Shown here piece after piece: positions 1-8,553 of a stretch of DNA of 64,000 nucleotides (position 1 is its first letter; every line of letters starts with the position of its first letter). The stretch lies in contig CP036279.1 in NCBI GenBank assembly GCA_007748055.1, positions 4,526,001 through 4,590,000 of the forward strand, given 5' to 3'. The notes beneath the pieces were generated by a model that ran no database searches, had not been told where the DNA came from, and was given only the letters and a program-made list of their open reading frames with translations. The translations under genes and the position numbers were made by a program. The stretch is from Kolteria novifilia. GTDB taxonomy: Bacteria > Planctomycetota > Planctomycetia > Kolteriales > Kolteriaceae.

Positions 1-1196
1 GGACGGCGTTCGACAATCGTCATCAGCACCTGATTCGCCTTGACCATGCCACCGGGGCGAAGCTGTGACTCCAGCGTGCTACCGGTCGTCCATTTGCCCC
101 GCACGCAACGGCCATAGTAGACGATGCCCGAAGCCGGGGCGGTCGCCGAGAGGATCTCGAGGTCGCCCTGAAGCTCGCTCAGGTGCTCGGAACTCTTCTT
201 GTGTTCGTCCTTTAGTTTTTGCAGCGCCAATCGCCGTTGGGCGACCATGAGGGGAAGCCGATCCTTGATCGACTGGAGCTCCAACCGAGTCCGCGTCACC
301 GAGTCACGAAGCATCTGGCTGCGCCGGGGCAGACTGACGTCGAGGAACTGGTCCCGGTTGAGCTCGGCACCGCGAAGACCGAACTCCGCCGTCGCGACCC
401 GGTCGCGCTGCCGACGCAAGACGATCTCCTCGGTCTCCTCGGTCAAATCATCGGCGTTGTACATCTTTTCGAGCTGGCCGAGTTCCTCCTTCTCGTACTC
501 CAGCGAGTCGCGCCAACGGCGGACGTTCATATGGGCCTGCTCCTGGGAATAGGGCCGATCGACGCTCAAGAAGCGTTCGAGGTCCTCGTCCCCTTCGCGG
601 CGACGGCGCTCGGCGTATTCCAGATCCAGCGGCGTCGCCTTCTCGATGTACTCCAACTCGGCCTCGGCCGTCTCGATGCTGATGTCCGAGAGCTTCACGT
701 CGAGCTGGAGATTGGCGATCGCCTTCTCGAGATCCTCAAGGTCGAACTTGATCAGCCGATCTCCCTTCTTCACCTCGGTGCCGGGTTCGACCGCCTCGGC
801 GACCTTGAGCGTCTTCCACGCTTTCGGGTCGTAGCTCACCTCGGTCGCCTTCTCGGCCTCGAACATTCCGGAGATTTTCATTTCGATGCGTAGCGGACTC
901 TCCTTGATCGTCAGCGTCTTCGGTTCCTTCTTCTCCTCTTTCTTATCGGACGACTTCGCCTCTTCCTTCTTCTCCGCGTCGCTCGAGTTCGTTTCCTCGT
1001 CGGCATTGTCGGTGGCCTTTTGGTCGCCCTTCCCCTTCGAGTTCTCCTTGTCGGGAACCTGCGCGGGAGCGTTGGAGACCGCTTTCTCCTTCTCGCCGGT
1101 CTCCTTCGGGGCCGACGACTTCGCATCGGCGTAGAGCGCGACCGTGAAGGCCATCATGACGAATAGACAAGATGCATAAGCCCAGGACCGTCCCAT
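1..1196 (-). CDS. HlyD-like membrane-fusion/efflux adaptor, C-terminus cut by window edge
   Basis: About 398 codons are visible and the frame runs off the left edge. The start ATG at 1196 follows a GAGGAAG ribosome site. An N-terminal hydrophobic segment (residues about 4-20) is followed by a long Lys/Glu/Ser-rich linker to about residue 90, then a biotinyl-lipoyl-like segment (GTEVKKGDRLIKFD), a long charged helical hairpin rich in Glu/Arg, and a second lipoyl-like half beginning TAPASGIVYYG near the edge. This order (anchor, half-lipoyl, coiled-coil hairpin, half-lipoyl) is that of periplasmic adaptor proteins of RND/ABC efflux or type I secretion systems. The partner pump is not in the window. 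The charged linker is longer than in most family members. Family assignment is fairly sure; the substrate is unknown. Confidence 0.75.
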   Translation of the reverse strand, partial: MGRSWAYASCLFVMMAFTVALYADAKSSAPKETGEKEKAVSNAPAQVPDKENSKGKGDQKATDNADEETNSSDAEKKEEAKSSDKKEEKKEPKTLTIKESPLRIEMKISGMFEAEKATEVSYDPKAWKTLKVAEAVEPGTEVKKGDRLIKFDLEDLEKAIANLQLDVKLSDISIETAEAELEYIEKATPLDLEYAERRRREGDEDLERFLSVDRPYSQEQAHMNVRRWRDSLEYEKEELGQLEKMYNADDLTEETEEIVLRRQRDRVATAEFGLRGAELNRDQFLDVSLPRRSQMLRDSVTRTRLELQSIKDRLPLMVAQRRLALQKLKDEHKKSSEHLSELQGDLEILSATAPASGIVYYGRCVRGKWTTGSTLESQLRPGGMVKANQVLMTIVERR

Positions 1197-1574
1197 CCGT
1201 TCTTCCTCGCTGAATGTCTGATTGTTCCGCGCCGAGTCCCGTGGGTCGGATCGCCCGAGTCCATTGGGTCGGATCACGTCTCAACGGCTCGACGCTATCG
1301 GTCCACGCAACCAACGCCGGGGCGACTGACGCGATGACGTGGGTCTCTCCGCTCCCTCTCGCGGGACGCGGTTACCGGCGGGGAGGACCGCCAACCTCTC
1401 GCAGTTGATGATACATCCCCGCTCAAGGGAGGTTCAGGGGAATTCCTCCGAATCACGTCGCCCAACATCCCCACCTCGCAAGGGCAACCAACTGGTCGCG
1501 AGGTTCCATACAAAGACGGGCGCCGCGACGAACCCTCGCGGCCCCGGCTTCCTTGGGGAGGAAACAGAACGCGC

Positions 1575-3281
1575 ATGGCCTTCGGGAAACTCGGCATCAT
1601 CGGCCGCACCTACCGCCACGTCAGGCGGTATCGCCAGATACTCACCGTCTTCTTTAAGTACGGCTTCGGCGACTTGCTGGAACGCCTCCACCTCAATCCG
1701 ATCAAGGATCTCGGCCGTAAGCTCTTGCCGCAGCAGGAGGGGGCCTACGAACTTCACTCCCGTGCCGAACGAATCCGCATGGCGATCGAGGAACTGGGTC
1801 CGACCTTCATCAAAATGGGTCAAATCCTCTCCACCCGCCCCGACCTCTTGCCCGTTGAGTTGCTCGAGCAGATGGAGAAGCTTCAAAGCGACGTCCCCGC
1901 CTTTCCCATGGAAGACGTCCGCGCCATCGTCGAGGAGGAACTCGACGCCCCTCTCGATACGATCTTTGACCGCTTCGACGAAACACCCCTCGCCGCCGCC
2001 TCGATCGCTCAAGTCCACCGCGCCCGACTCGCCGGGTCGCACGATGACGTCGTCGTGAAGATCCAACGCCCCAACGTCGACGAGATGATCGAAGTCGACC
2101 TCGAGATCCTCGCCCACCTGGCGGCGTTGATGGAGAAGTACGTCGAGGGCCTCGACGCGCAGCGCCCGACCAAGATCATTCAGGAACTCGCCGCCGGCAT
2201 CGAGCAAGAACTCGACTTCGAGGTCGAATCGGCCCACATGGAGCGGTTCACGGCCCAGTTCGAGGACGACCCGACGATCCACGTGCCGAAGGTCTGCCGC
2301 AACCACTCCACCCAGCGAGTCTTGACGATGGAGTACATCGAGGGCGTTCGTCCCTCAAACCTCGAGGCTCTGCGAACCCAGGGTTACGACCTCAAGCGAA
2401 TCGCCCATCAGGGGGCCGATCTCCTGATGCGACAGATCTTCGAGTTCGGCTTCTTCCACGGCGACCCGCATCCGGGCAATCTCTTCGTCATGCCCGGACA
2501 CGTCCTGTGCTATCTCGATCTCGGGATGACCGGCAGGCTCAACCGCATGATGAAGGAACGCTTTGCCGACCTCGTGGTCGCCGTCGGCCGCCGCGATCCG
2601 GAGAAAACCGCCTCGGCCCTGGTGACGTTGGCCCCGCCCGACGAGGACGACGCGCTCGATCTCGACATGGAAGGCCTCGAGCGCGATGTCGCCGAGTTCC
2701 TCGATCGGCACTTTTACCGCCCCATCCGCGAGGTCCGCTTCGGAGCGATGATGCGCGAACTCTTTCTCATGGCGACCCGCTACCGCTTGCGCGTGCCGGC
2801 CAACATCTACATGATGCTCAAGGCCCTCGCCACCTGGGAAAGTCTCGCCCGCCAGCTCGACCCCGACTTCGACATCGCCCAGGAGACGCGTCCCTTCGTC
2901 GAGAAATTGCAGTGGGATCGGCTCCGCCCGGCACGCATCACCAACCAGCTCGTTGAGTCCGGCTTCGAGATGGCGGTCCTGCTCAAGGAGATCCCCGGGC
3001 AACTGCGCGAGATCATGCAACAAGCCAAGCGTGGGCGCATCAAGATCGAGTTCGAGCACCGCGGCCTGGAACCGATGCTCGAGAAAAACGACCAGATCAG
3101 CAACCGCCTCGCCTTCTCGATCGTCCTATCGGCGCTGGTGATCGGCTCGTCGCTGATGGTCCTCGCCAAAGTCCCTCCCCTTTGGAATGAGATCCCCCTC
3201 ATCGGCCTCGGCGGCTTCCTCTTCGCCGGCATCATGGGCTTCTGGCTACTCATCTCGATCATCAAGCACCATCAGTTGTGA
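1575..3281 (+). CDS. ubiB: UbiB/ABC1 (AarF) family atypical protein kinase
   Basis: This 568-residue protein matches the usual length of UbiB. It has the family's KxGQ motif (KMGQ, residues 80-83), the Ala-rich loop replacing the P-loop (AAASIAQVH, 140-148), a lysine in VKIQRP (162), the catalytic loop HGDPHPGN (295-302) and the metal-binding DLG (315-317). Two hydrophobic helices at about 516-565 form the typical C-terminal membrane anchor. Family members support ubiquinone or other isoprenoid-lipid metabolism through an ATPase activity rather than classical protein phosphorylation. The gene stands alone; downstream lies a 164-bp inverted-repeat element. The ATG at 1575 is preceded by a GGGGAGGAAA stretch. 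The function is inferred from the family; the symbol denotes family rather than proven role. Confidence 0.85.
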   Translation: MAFGKLGIIGRTYRHVRRYRQILTVFFKYGFGDLLERLHLNPIKDLGRKLLPQQEGAYELHSRAERIRMAIEELGPTFIKMGQILSTRPDLLPVELLEQMEKLQSDVPAFPMEDVRAIVEEELDAPLDTIFDRFDETPLAAASIAQVHRARLAGSHDDVVVKIQRPNVDEMIEVDLEILAHLAALMEKYVEGLDAQRPTKIIQELAAGIEQELDFEVESAHMERFTAQFEDDPTIHVPKVCRNHSTQRVLTMEYIEGVRPSNLEALRTQGYDLKRIAHQGADLLMRQIFEFGFFHGDPHPGNLFVMPGHVLCYLDLGMTGRLNRMMKERFADLVVAVGRRDPEKTASALVTLAPPDEDDALDLDMEGLERDVAEFLDRHFYRPIREVRFGAMMRELFLMATRYRLRVPANIYMMLKALATWESLARQLDPDFDIAQETRPFVEKLQWDRLRPARITNQLVESGFEMAVLLKEIPGQLREIMQQAKRGRIKIEFEHRGLEPMLEKNDQISNRLAFSIVLSALVIGSSLMVLAKVPPLWNEIPLIGLGGFLFAGIMGFWLLISIIKHHQL

Positions 3282-3597
3282 ACGGCCTTCCCATACGGCG
3301 AGAGTCGACACGGACACTCGTCCACCGGGAAAGCCGTCCGCGTTAGCCCCTACCATCGTTCCCCCCTTGCATCCCTGGAGACCGACTGCTAGGCTTCGTC
3401 TCAAAAGTAGATCGTTGGCTCGAGGCTCAGCGAGTTGGTGCGGAACGAGAAGGGCGAAGCAGGCGACTCCGCTGGATTCGTCGATGCGGCCCGACAAAGT
3501 CCCGCGCCGACGTAGCCATCCGAAGCCAGAGCCGACTTTTGAGACGAAGCCTAATCTCCGGCGCTCAAGGGCCGTTTCCCACCAACCAATCAACAGG
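3282..3597. other. Intergenic region holding MITE-like element
   Basis: About 316 bp between the UbiB-type kinase and the lectin-fold protein. The middle half is the inverted-repeat element described at 3390-3553. I see no convincing gene in the rest; reading frames on the minus strand run through the repeat and have no ribosome site. Confidence 0.6.
3390..3553. mobile_element. MITE-like element, family 1 (complete copy 1)
   Basis: A 164-bp element bounded by a perfect 19-bp terminal inverted repeat: TAGGCTTCGTCTCAAAAGT at 3390-3408 and its reverse complement at 3535-3553. A second copy of about 158 bp lies at 62211-62368 and an end fragment at 8440-8474. The element is too small to encode a transposase, so it looks like a non-autonomous derivative. 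A TA dinucleotide sits at both outer ends, compatible with TA target duplication. The parent insertion sequence is not in the window. Confidence 0.75.
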
Positions 3598-4335
3598 ATG
3601 TTCGCCACCATGAGATCGATGCTCTCTTCCGTAGGCACTCTAGCGATCACGCTTTCCATCGGTTCCATCGGTCTTGCCGACGATGACCGCGGTCAACTGA
3701 TCTTTCAGGACGACTTCGAACGTAACGAGTCCCAGGAAGAAAAGGACGAGGTCGGCAAAGGCTGGAAGACCAACAGCAAGAGCCGGGCGGCGGGCAACAA
3801 GCAGGTCGATCTGCGCGACGGGACGATGTTCGTCTACATCCACAAGGTCGCCGACCATGCCGTCTCGGTGAATCACCCCTTCGAGTTCACCGACGGAGCC
3901 ATCGAGCTGCGTTTCAAGCTCGACGACAAGAAGGACAGTCTCGGCCTCAACTTCGCCGACCCGACCTTCAAGGACGTCCACGCCGGCCATCTTTTCGATG
4001 TCCGCATCACGCCCCGCTACGTCCTCCTCTCCGATCTGAAGACCGGCAAGATGATCCCCAAGATCCGAGACATGCGCCGAGCGAAGACCCTCCCGCCGGA
4101 ACTGCAAAGCATGCTCAAGACCAAGGAACGACGGATTCCCAACACGCTCGAAACGGGCAAGTGGCACGACTTGCTCGTCACCGTCAAGGGAGACCAACTC
4201 ACCGCCTCGATCGACGGCAAGAAGATCGGAAGTTTCTCCTCCGAAGGGATCGCCCACCCGACGAAGAAGCTCTTGCGTCTCTCCGTCCCGCGCAACGCCA
4301 CTGTCGACGACGTGAAGATGTACCGGGGGTCGTGA
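3598..4335 (+). CDS. Secreted concanavalin/lectin-fold (DUF1080-like) protein
   Basis: A 245-residue protein with an N-terminal signal peptide (hydrophobic stretch about residues 7-25, cleavage near GLADD). The mature part begins LIFQDDFERNES, the opening typical of planctomycete DUF1080/laminin-G-like beta-sandwich domains, and alternates short beta-strand-like stretches, ending with WHDLLVTVKGDQLTASIDG, a common strand pair in these lectin-like folds. It is likely exported and binds carbohydrate or acts on it, but no catalytic residues can be named. The start could be the ATG at 3598 (next to CAACAGG) or the one at 3610; both keep the signal peptide. It is a single gene with no obvious operon partner. 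Confidence 0.7.
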   Translation: MFATMRSMLSSVGTLAITLSIGSIGLADDDRGQLIFQDDFERNESQEEKDEVGKGWKTNSKSRAAGNKQVDLRDGTMFVYIHKVADHAVSVNHPFEFTDGAIELRFKLDDKKDSLGLNFADPTFKDVHAGHLFDVRITPRYVLLSDLKTGKMIPKIRDMRRAKTLPPELQSMLKTKERRIPNTLETGKWHDLLVTVKGDQLTASIDGKKIGSFSSEGIAHPTKKLLRLSVPRNATVDDVKMYRGS

Positions 4336-4452
4336 TCGTCATTCGTTCGCGCCGAATGTCATCACCCTCCGAACCTCGCCACCCTCCTTGCCGTAGGAGC
4401 AGACAAACCGCAAGATGCCACCAATGGCACTCGCTCAGTCAAGGAGGAGTCC

Positions 4453-5274
4453 GTGAGTACGGAGAAGTTCGAATCGACGTCGGAAGGATGGGACGCGATC
4501 GCTCAGAAGTTCGCGAAGGTCGCCGACGTACTCACCGCTCCCTATGCGGTGGAGACACTCGACGCCCTCAAGGTGACATCGGGCGAACGCCTGTTGGATC
4601 TCGCTTGCGGAACGGGCCCCCTCTCCTTCGCGGCGGCCAAGCAAGGCGCCGACGTCATGGCGGTCGATTGGTCGGCCGATATGATCGCCTACCTCGTCAA
4701 CCAAGCCGAGACGAACGGACTCGACAACATCTCGGCGAAGGTCATGGACGGGCAAGCCCTCGAACTCCCCGACGAGTCCTTCGATGTCGCCTGTTCGGTC
4801 TTCGGCGTCTTTCTCTTTCCCGACTTTCGCAAGGGCCTGGCGGAGATGGTTCGGGTCGTGAAGCCGGGAGGCCGTGTCGGCGTGACGGTCTGGGGCGACT
4901 TCGAACAGATCGGCCACATGCGGCTCTGGAAGGAGGCGATTCTCGACCTCTATCCCGACGCCCCGGACCTACCCAAACCGGACGGGTGGAAAGCGATGCA
5001 CGATGCGGACGGACTTGAGCGAGAGCTCCAGACCGCCGGCCTCACAAGCATCTCGATTCGCCCCCTAAGCCTGACGTGGACCGTCCCCAGCCCGACGTGG
5101 TTCTCCCAGAACATCGGGTCGTGCCCCCTCTACGATTCCTACTTCGAAGCCCTCGGCCCCGACGCCCGCGACCGCACCAGAGAGAGACTCTTCGCCCAGC
5201 TCGAAGAGCGCCATGGCGAAAGTTCCTTCGAACTCACCTCGCAGGCGCTAGTGGGGATGGGAAAGAAGGGATAG
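4453..5274 (+). CDS. Class I SAM-dependent methyltransferase
   Basis: The start is GTG at 4453, set by a strong AAGGAGG site at 4441-4447. The 273-residue protein carries the Rossmann motif I LLDLACGTG (residues 47-55), an acidic residue after the second strand (MAVDWS), and a post-motif segment (VVKPGGRVGVTVWG) typical of ubiE/Methyltransf_11-like enzymes. The C-terminal third, with a PSPTWFSQNIG segment, is likely the substrate-binding cap. The substrate is not predictable. It is followed by hairpin repeats and then a convergent aminotransferase, so it is probably monocistronic. Confidence 0.85.
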   Translation: MSTEKFESTSEGWDAIAQKFAKVADVLTAPYAVETLDALKVTSGERLLDLACGTGPLSFAAAKQGADVMAVDWSADMIAYLVNQAETNGLDNISAKVMDGQALELPDESFDVACSVFGVFLFPDFRKGLAEMVRVVKPGGRVGVTVWGDFEQIGHMRLWKEAILDLYPDAPDLPKPDGWKAMHDADGLERELQTAGLTSISIRPLSLTWTVPSPTWFSQNIGSCPLYDSYFEALGPDARDRTRERLFAQLEERHGESSFELTSQALVGMGKKG

Positions 5275-5308
5275 ACTTCGTCAAGACCTGAGTTTCGGGT
5301 GCCTCTTG

Positions 5309-5402
5309 GGTGCCATGCTCACGCTCGTCGTGGGCATGCTCGAAAGTCCCACGCTCGTCGTGGGCATGCTCGAAAGACCCACGCTCGTCGTGGGCATGCG
5401 GG
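5309..5402. repeat. Hairpin repeat family H, 30-bp tandem, about 2.7 copies
   Basis: Copies of ACGCTCGTCGTGGGCATGCT plus 10 bp begin at 5321, 5351 and 5381. Each contains a palindrome CCCACGctcgtCGTGGG. The array is led by TTGGGTGCCATGCTC, the same leader seen at 59096. It lies between two convergent genes, where it could fold in RNA and act as a bidirectional terminator or mRNA stabiliser. Related copies: 14711, 18455, 25375, 37759, 59111, 60064 and 62449. Confidence 0.8.
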
Positions 5403-5461
5403 ACCGCCTCACGCACGATTGGAGAACGAGGTTTCCTGGAACGAACTTGCCAATCGGGCCG

Positions 5462-6730
5462 TTAGGATACTTCCCCGAGGGCGTCGGCGAAGATCGCCAG
5501 GGCCTCGTCGAGATGATCGTGGGTCACGATTAGCGGCGGGATCCAGCGGATGACGTTGCCGTCGGCACTCGAGGTGAGCAGCAACAGCTTGTGATCGAGA
5601 CAGTACTGCTGGATCCTCTTGGTGACGTCCGCCGCGGGACGCCCGGCATGGGTGAACTCGGTCGCAACCATCAGGCCCCAACCGCGAACGTCGCCGATGA
5701 TCGGGAACTCGTGCTGCAGGCCGCGAAGCTTCGAGAGGAGATAGTCGCCCATCACGCGAGCGTTCTCGACCAGCTTCTCTTCCTGAATCGCCGTGAGGGT
5801 CGCGCGAGCGGCGGCGAGCACGACTGGATTGCCCCCACCGTAAGTCCCCCCGTGAGCCCCCTTCGGCCAGAAGTTCATCAGGTCCCGCGAAGCCGCGATC
5901 GCCGACATCGGCATCCCCGAGGCGATCCCTTTCGCCATCACGAGGATGTCGGGCGTTACTTCCGCGCGGGAGTGTGCCCAGAAACTCCCCGTCCGGCCGA
6001 AACCACTTTGGACCTCATCGGTGATCAGCAGGATGCCGTGATCGTCGCACCGCTGCCGAAGGCCTTCGAGAAAGGCCAGCGGCGTCGGCACATACCCCCC
6101 TTCTCCCAAGACGGGCTCGATCAGGACCGCGGCGGTCTCCGAAGGCGCGGTCTGCGTCTTGAGCATTCTGTCGAACTCATCCAGACAGAACGAAACGCTC
6201 CTCTCCTCGTCCCAGCCCCATTGGTAGGCGTTGGGAAAGGGCGCGAAAAAGACGCCGGCGGGTAGCGGTTGGTACCCCGCCCGATAGATGATCTTGCTGC
6301 TGGTCAGCGCCATCGTCATCGCGGTACGGCCGTGGAATCCTCCTTGAAAGGCGATGATGTTCGGTCGGTGTGTCGCCATCCGGGCCAGCTTGACCGCTCC
6401 CTCGACGGCTTCAGAACCGCTGTTGGAGAAGAAGAAGGTGTCGAGCTTGCCGGGCGTGACCTCGCTCAACTCCTCCGAGTAGCGAAGGGCTTGCTCGGTG
6501 ATCATGCAGTTGAGCTGCCCAAAGAGCATCCGTTCGGCTTGCTCCTGGATCGCCTTGACGACGACGGGATGACAGTGCCCGGTGTTGGTGACGCCGATGC
6601 CACTGGTGAAGTCGAGGTAGCGCGAGCCGGTCTCGCCGTAGACGTAGGGGCCGCTTCCGCGAACGATCGTCTCGTTGCACAAGCGAGCCCACGTGGAGGA
6701 AAGGTGATTGTCGTTCATTGTGGTGATCAT
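5462..6730 (-). CDS. Class III pyridoxal-phosphate aminotransferase (4-aminobutyrate/ornithine type)
   Basis: A 422-residue fold-type I enzyme. The PLP lysine is K267 in MAKGIASG, the PLP-pyridine aspartate is D238 in ITDEVQSGFGRTG, and the phosphate-binding SNSGSEAVEGAVKLAR (102-117) and GGFHGRT motifs are intact. Members transfer an omega-amino group to 2-oxoglutarate, commonly 4-aminobutyrate, ornithine or related omega-amino acids. I chose ATG 6730 because GGGGAG lies 8 nt upstream; ATG 6718 and 6745 are alternatives, and the frame remains open further upstream without family similarity. The gene is convergent with the methyltransferase and divergent from the FKBP gene. The substrate is uncertain. 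Confidence 0.85.
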   Translation of the reverse strand: MITTMNDNHLSSTWARLCNETIVRGSGPYVYGETGSRYLDFTSGIGVTNTGHCHPVVVKAIQEQAERMLFGQLNCMITEQALRYSEELSEVTPGKLDTFFFSNSGSEAVEGAVKLARMATHRPNIIAFQGGFHGRTAMTMALTSSKIIYRAGYQPLPAGVFFAPFPNAYQWGWDEERSVSFCLDEFDRMLKTQTAPSETAAVLIEPVLGEGGYVPTPLAFLEGLRQRCDDHGILLITDEVQSGFGRTGSFWAHSRAEVTPDILVMAKGIASGMPMSAIAASRDLMNFWPKGAHGGTYGGGNPVVLAAARATLTAIQEEKLVENARVMGDYLLSKLRGLQHEFPIIGDVRGWGLMVATEFTHAGRPAADVTKRIQQYCLDHKLLLLTSSADGNVIRWIPPLIVTHDHLDEALAIFADALGEVS

Positions 6731-7036
6731 GACGTGACTCCCCATCGTGCGCGATCCATGTGTCGTGATGGAGACCGCGACGCGACGGGCAGTTGCGTAC
6801 CAGCGTGACTGACGACATCGTGGAAGATGCTCGGTCGACGATCTCCCGACAACTGATACGAGCCCCAATCCGCTCACGCTGGAGAAAGTTCGTCGATCGC
6901 GGAAACTTGGACCAGAGGGGTCACCGGTCGGTCGTCTCCCGGGAGCATTCTCCCATGGGCAGGCCCGGACGCGATCGTTAAGATGTCGAGAATGGTCAAC
7001 CAAGCGCGCCGTCGCCGCACGGCAAAGGAGAGGCGA

Positions 7037-7531
7037 ATGCCATTTCAGCGAAGACCCTTTTGGTCGTACCTCAGCGGGACGCTGGCCGCGTTGCTGGTCG
7101 GGGGGTGCACGAACGTGTCACCAACGGTTGCCAAAAAGCCGGTACCGGAAAGCACCAGAGAACCGCTAGAAGAGGAAGGGGACAACGAGAAGATGCCGTT
7201 CAAAGAGACCGAGTCGGGCCTCAAGTATCGACTGCTCAAGGAGTCTGACGGGAAGAAGCCGACCGCCGAGGACAGCGTGACGGTGCATTATCGCGGCTGG
7301 CTCGATGACGGGACCGAGTTTGACAGTTCCTATAAGCGAAACGAGCCGACGTCGTTTCCTCTCAATCGCGTGATCAAGGGCTGGACCGAGGGTCTTCAGC
7401 TTGTCGGCGAAGGGGGCAAGATCGAGCTCGAGATTCCCCCCGATCTCGGATACGGCGCTCGCGGCGCCCCCGGAGCCATTCCTCCCAACGCGACCCTTCA
7501 CTTCGAAGTCGAGTTGATCAAGGTTCAGTAG
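7037..7531 (+). CDS. FKBP-type peptidyl-prolyl isomerase, lipoprotein
   Basis: The 164-residue product starts at ATG 7037 after AAAGGAGAGG. Residues 1-24 form a lipoprotein signal ending in the lipobox LVGGC (Cys24), so it is anchored at a membrane facing the periplasm. After a short linker, a single FKBP domain spans about 55-164, with VTVHYRGWLDDGTEFDSS, the VIKGWTEGLQLVGEG ligand-pocket segment and the closing NATLHFEVELIKV. The family catalyses cis-trans proline isomerisation and helps fold exported proteins. It has no long dimerisation domain, so it resembles the short FklB-like class. Divergent from the aminotransferase. Confidence 0.9.
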   Translation: MPFQRRPFWSYLSGTLAALLVGGCTNVSPTVAKKPVPESTREPLEEEGDNEKMPFKETESGLKYRLLKESDGKKPTAEDSVTVHYRGWLDDGTEFDSSYKRNEPTSFPLNRVIKGWTEGLQLVGEGGKIELEIPPDLGYGARGAPGAIPPNATLHFEVELIKVQ

Positions 7532-7657
7532 CGACCACGTGAGGCGATCCGAGCCTCCGCCGATCGCTCCCCCTTGTCCAAGGGGGGATGAAAGAGGCTT
7601 CTCAGATCCAGCTCGCCGCGTCGCCCGCGGGGACTCGCGACCTTCGGCGCATGCAAA

Positions 7658-7690
7658 CGGCCTCCGCGAGGGCAATCCTCCCGGAGGCCG
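7658..7690 (-). terminator. Strong hairpin downstream of glutathione peroxidase gene
   Basis: Arms CGGCCTCCG (7658-7666) and CGGAGGCCG (7682-7690) pair perfectly, and a further four pairs form inside, leaving a 5-nt loop. On the minus strand the stem is followed by a short GTTT run, so it could end transcription of the gene that stops at 7717. The T-tract is weak. Confidence 0.5.
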
Positions 7691-7716
7691 CGTCGTTGAG
7701 GGATCCTCGATCGAAA

Positions 7717-8295
7717 CTATTTGGCGAGTTGCTCGTCGATCGCTTTGGTCAGCTCGGTCGAATCGGGCGCGACCCGCGAGGGGAAGCGAGCCACCACCTT
7801 GCCGTCGCGGCCGATGAGAAACTTCTCGAAGTTCCAGCGGATCTTCCCGGCGAACTTCGGGTCGGTCGTCTCGGAGGTGAGGTACTTGTAGACGTCGTTC
7901 TGGTCGGGACCGTTGACGTCCGACTTGGCGAACATCGGGAAGGTCACGCCGTAGTTTTTGGTGCAGAATTGGGCGATTTCGGCCTCGGATCCGGGCTCTT
8001 GCGACCCAAATTGATTGCAAGGAAAGCCAAGAACGACCAAACCGTCGCCTTTCTTGTCCTGATAGAGCTTCTCCAGCCCGGAATACTGCGGCGTGTACCC
8101 GCACTTGCTCGCCGTGTTGACCACGAGCACGACCTTGCCGTCGTACTTGGAGAGATCGACCTCCTTGCCGTCGATCGCCTTCATGCTGCCGTTAAGCGGC
8201 CCCTTGGGCGTCTTCGCCTCGGCCGCGAACGAGAGCGGCGAGACCACCAAGCCGAACACCACCGCCAAGGCGGCCAACAAACAGTACTGATTCAA
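7717..8295 (-). CDS. Glutathione peroxidase (thiol type), exported
   Basis: Using the TTG start at 8295, which has AAGGGAG 7 nt upstream, gives 192 residues with an N-terminal signal peptide (about 1-24, ending SFA). An ATG at 8325 would add ten residues but has no ribosome site. The peroxidatic residue is Cys65 in NTASKCGYT rather than selenocysteine; the catalytic tetrad partners are visible in LGFPCNQFG (Gln95) and KIRWNFEKF (Trp154, Asn155). The family reduces hydrogen or lipid peroxides; cysteine members usually draw electrons from thioredoxin. The predicted export suggests protection of envelope lipids. A strong hairpin follows the stop codon. Confidence 0.88.
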   Translation of the reverse strand: MNQYCLLAALAVVFGLVVSPLSFAAEAKTPKGPLNGSMKAIDGKEVDLSKYDGKVVLVVNTASKCGYTPQYSGLEKLYQDKKGDGLVVLGFPCNQFGSQEPGSEAEIAQFCTKNYGVTFPMFAKSDVNGPDQNDVYKYLTSETTDPKFAGKIRWNFEKFLIGRDGKVVARFPSRVAPDSTELTKAIDEQLAK

Positions 8296-8439
8296 CGTTT
8301 CGCTCCCTTCAGGATTCGAACTCATTCGTCACGTCGTCCGATGGGCCGGGTCTTGCCGACCCATCCTGCCGCGCGGGGTTCCCGGAAAGTATAGGAGGAT
8401 CGGTCCAGGGATGCAGTCTTTCCCAGCCAACGCGGGAGA

Positions 8440-8474
8440 CTCGGGGCCGACGATCAACCCTTGAGACGAAGCCT
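8440..8474 (-). mobile_element. End fragment of MITE-like family 1
   Basis: This 35-bp stretch matches, in reverse orientation, the left end of the element at 62211 (CCGACGATCAACCCTTGAG followed by ACGAAGCCT). Only one end remains, so it is a solo-end relic. Confidence 0.6.
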
Positions 8475-8550
8475 CGTGCACTGTCAAACGTCTAAGTTCG
8501 GGTTGCCAATGACGTCACTCGTTCTCACTGGCTGACAAGCAGCCAGTGGC
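8475..8550. repeat. Composite palindromic repeat, family C (copy 1)
   Basis: The segment starts TGCACTGTCAAACGTCTAAG and ends with the palindrome CACTGGCTG-acaag-CAGCCAGTG. A diverged copy of the whole roughly 75-bp unit is at 18268-18344, and the palindrome alone recurs at 58050-58074. It lies downstream of the HD gene and is non-coding. Confidence 0.65.
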
Positions 8551-8553
8551 GCC

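Noticed and set aside
219-893. Long plus-strand open frame
   Set aside because: It is the mirror of the efflux-adaptor gene on the minus strand, which has a start, ribosome site and clear family signature.
3246-3668. Minus-strand frame through MITE-like family 1 copy 1, similar in translation to one at 62199-62384
   Set aside because: The similarity follows directly from the repeated DNA; there is no start site or transposase motif.
8296-8325. Upstream ATG of the glutathione peroxidase and a GTTCGAATCC motif resembling a tRNA T-loop
   Set aside because: The ATG has no ribosome site, and no acceptor stem or anticodon arm could be drawn around the motif.
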